Assembly (NCBI GenBank): GCA_021604885.1
Contig: BQJV01000218.1
Coordinates: forward strand, 1-5,980
DNA length: 5,980 nt
Reading direction: 5' to 3'
Source of the DNA: Acidimicrobiales bacterium
Lineage (GTDB): Bacteria > Actinomycetota > Acidimicrobiia > Acidimicrobiales > Aldehydirespiratoraceae
Below the pieces are notes generated by a model. It made no database searches. It was given only the letters and a program-made list of their open reading frames with translations, and was not told the DNA's origin. Both the position numbers and the translations under genes were made by a program. Position 1 is the stretch's first letter. Each line of letters begins with the position of its first letter. Shown one piece after another: positions 5,080 to 5,980 of the stretch.

Positions 5080-5980
5080 ATGGCACAGCTCGCGGTCGCC
5101 ACGCGCCGCCGAATCGGCGAGATCCTCGTCGAACTCGACATCGTCACCGATGCCCAGATCTCCGCCGCGCTCGAAACCCAGCGTTCGAGCGGCAAGCGGC
5201 TCGGTGAGGTGCTCCTCGACGAGGGGCTCGTCCGCCCGGGCGACCTCGTGCGGGCGCTGGCCGCCCAGTTCGATCTCGAGTTCGTCGACCTCAACGACCA
5301 GCCGATCGACGTCGAGTTGGCGCAGCTGATCCCGCAGCAGATGGCGACCCGTCACCGGGCGCTCCCGGTCTGGCGCGCCGACGACCAGATCGTCGTGGCG
5401 ATGGCCAACCCGGTCGATGTGCTGGCCCTGGACGACATCCACGCGTTGGTCGGCCGGCAGGTGAAGCCGGTCATGGCCGAGGCGGCACAGATTCTCAACG
5501 CCATCGAGCGTCTCGGTCACAGCGACTCCCGGGTACGCGAGACGATCCAGGCGGCGGTCGGTGAGAACCGCCAGTACGCCGAGGCCGCCGATGTCTCGAT
5601 CGCGTCGGACAACGACAGCGACGCCCCGATCGTGCAGTTCATCGACCTCCTGCTCGCCAAGGCGGTGCAGGAGAACGCGTCCGACATCCACGTCGAGCCG
5701 AGCTCCGACGATCTCCGGATCCGGTTCCGCGTCGACGGCGTGCTCCACGAGGCGATGTCGCCGCCGAGTTCGCTGCGGGCCGGCATCATCAGCCGCATCA
5801 AGGTGATGGCGGACATCGACATCGCCGAGCGACGTGTTCCCCAGGACGGTCGGTTGACCGCCCGGGTGAACGGTGAGGACTTCGATGTCCGAGTCGCGAC
5901 GATTCCGACCGTGCACGGTGAGGCCGCCGTGCTCCGGATCCTGCACAGCACGGCCCGCGGTGGCGGCATCGGCACCATCG
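5080..5980 (+). CDS. pilB: Type IV pilus assembly (extension) ATPase PilB, N-terminal part, truncated by window end
   Basis: The frame is open from ATG 5080 to the window edge, giving 300 residues without a stop. Residues 7-145 form the N-terminal GspE/PilB regulatory domain (RRRIGEILVELDIVTDAQI, LGEVLLDEGLV, then IVVAMANPVDVLALDDI). The N2 domain of the ATPase follows: PIVQFIDLLLAKAVQENASD at 183-202 with IHVEP next, IRFRVDGVLHE at 214-224, RRVPQDGRL at 251-259 and RVATIPTVHGEAAVLRIL at 271-288. These are standard PilB landmarks. Walker A should lie just beyond the window, so ATPase competence cannot be judged here. The role is to drive pilin polymerisation with PilC. Start choice: ATG 5080 places the conserved RRxGE(I/L)L at residue 10 as in the family. 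The frame stays open upstream through GTG 5014 and others, but those would overlap pilT. No good ribosome binding site precedes the ATG. GspE is the alternative; the pilus neighbours favour PilB. Confidence 0.9.
   Translation, partial: MAQLAVATRRRIGEILVELDIVTDAQISAALETQRSSGKRLGEVLLDEGLVRPGDLVRALAAQFDLEFVDLNDQPIDVELAQLIPQQMATRHRALPVWRADDQIVVAMANPVDVLALDDIHALVGRQVKPVMAEAAQILNAIERLGHSDSRVRETIQAAVGENRQYAEAADVSIASDNDSDAPIVQFIDLLLAKAVQENASDIHVEPSSDDLRIRFRVDGVLHEAMSPPSSLRAGIISRIKVMADIDIAERRVPQDGRLTARVNGEDFDVRVATIPTVHGEAAVLRILHSTARGGGIGTI

Noticed and set aside
5069..5329. Small ORF starting at ATG 5069 beside the pilB start
   Set aside because: Out of frame with pilB and Ser/Arg-rich, a typical G+C-rich shadow. 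pilB begins at the ATG eleven bases later.
5035..5946. Long minus-strand upstream extension of the pilT frame (706 codons in total)
   Set aside because: The extra part is antisense to the clearly coding pilB and shows no family features. It is open only because of high G+C. The pilT start with a ribosome binding site lies at 5034.

Overview
The window comes from a G+C-rich bacterial chromosome (I judge about two-thirds G+C by eye; I did not count it). It has strong G/C third-position bias and at least one GTG start. The style of the PutA tail, the compact type IV pilus genes and the pilin fit an actinobacterium, possibly an Acidimicrobiia (Ilumatobacter-like) lineage. That placement is inference from protein flavour only.

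Layout: bases 1-435 (+) are the C-terminal end of a PutA-type proline dehydrogenase / glutamate-semialdehyde dehydrogenase. Fourteen bases later, 450-1328 (+) encodes a lipoprotein-type class D (OXA-like) beta-lactamase with every active-site motif intact. Facing it, with only three bases between the stop codons, is a DinB-like putative metal-dependent protein (1332-1856, minus). The stretch 1857-2004 holds the dinB ribosome binding site and a strong stem-loop that ends the pilus transcript.

From 2005 to the right edge the window is a type IV pilus locus. On the minus strand, in transcription order, are pilT (retraction ATPase, 3826-5034), pilC (inner-membrane platform, 2573-3829, overlapping pilT by four bases) and a pilA-type prepilin (2005-2484). 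On the plus strand, diverging from pilT across a 45-base gap, is the start of pilB (extension ATPase, 5080 to the window end). PilB powers pilin polymerisation through PilC and PilT powers depolymerisation, so the locus encodes the core of a retractable pilus. Prepilin peptidase (PilD) and the PilM/N/O alignment proteins are not in this window.

I saw no RNA genes, CRISPR arrays, insertion sequences, phage genes or toxin-antitoxin pairs. I do not see a wholly new system here. The points most worth a second look are the divergent pilB/pilT arrangement with almost no intergenic space, the acidic N-terminal extension of PilT, and the intact lipoprotein OXA-type enzyme directly behind putA.
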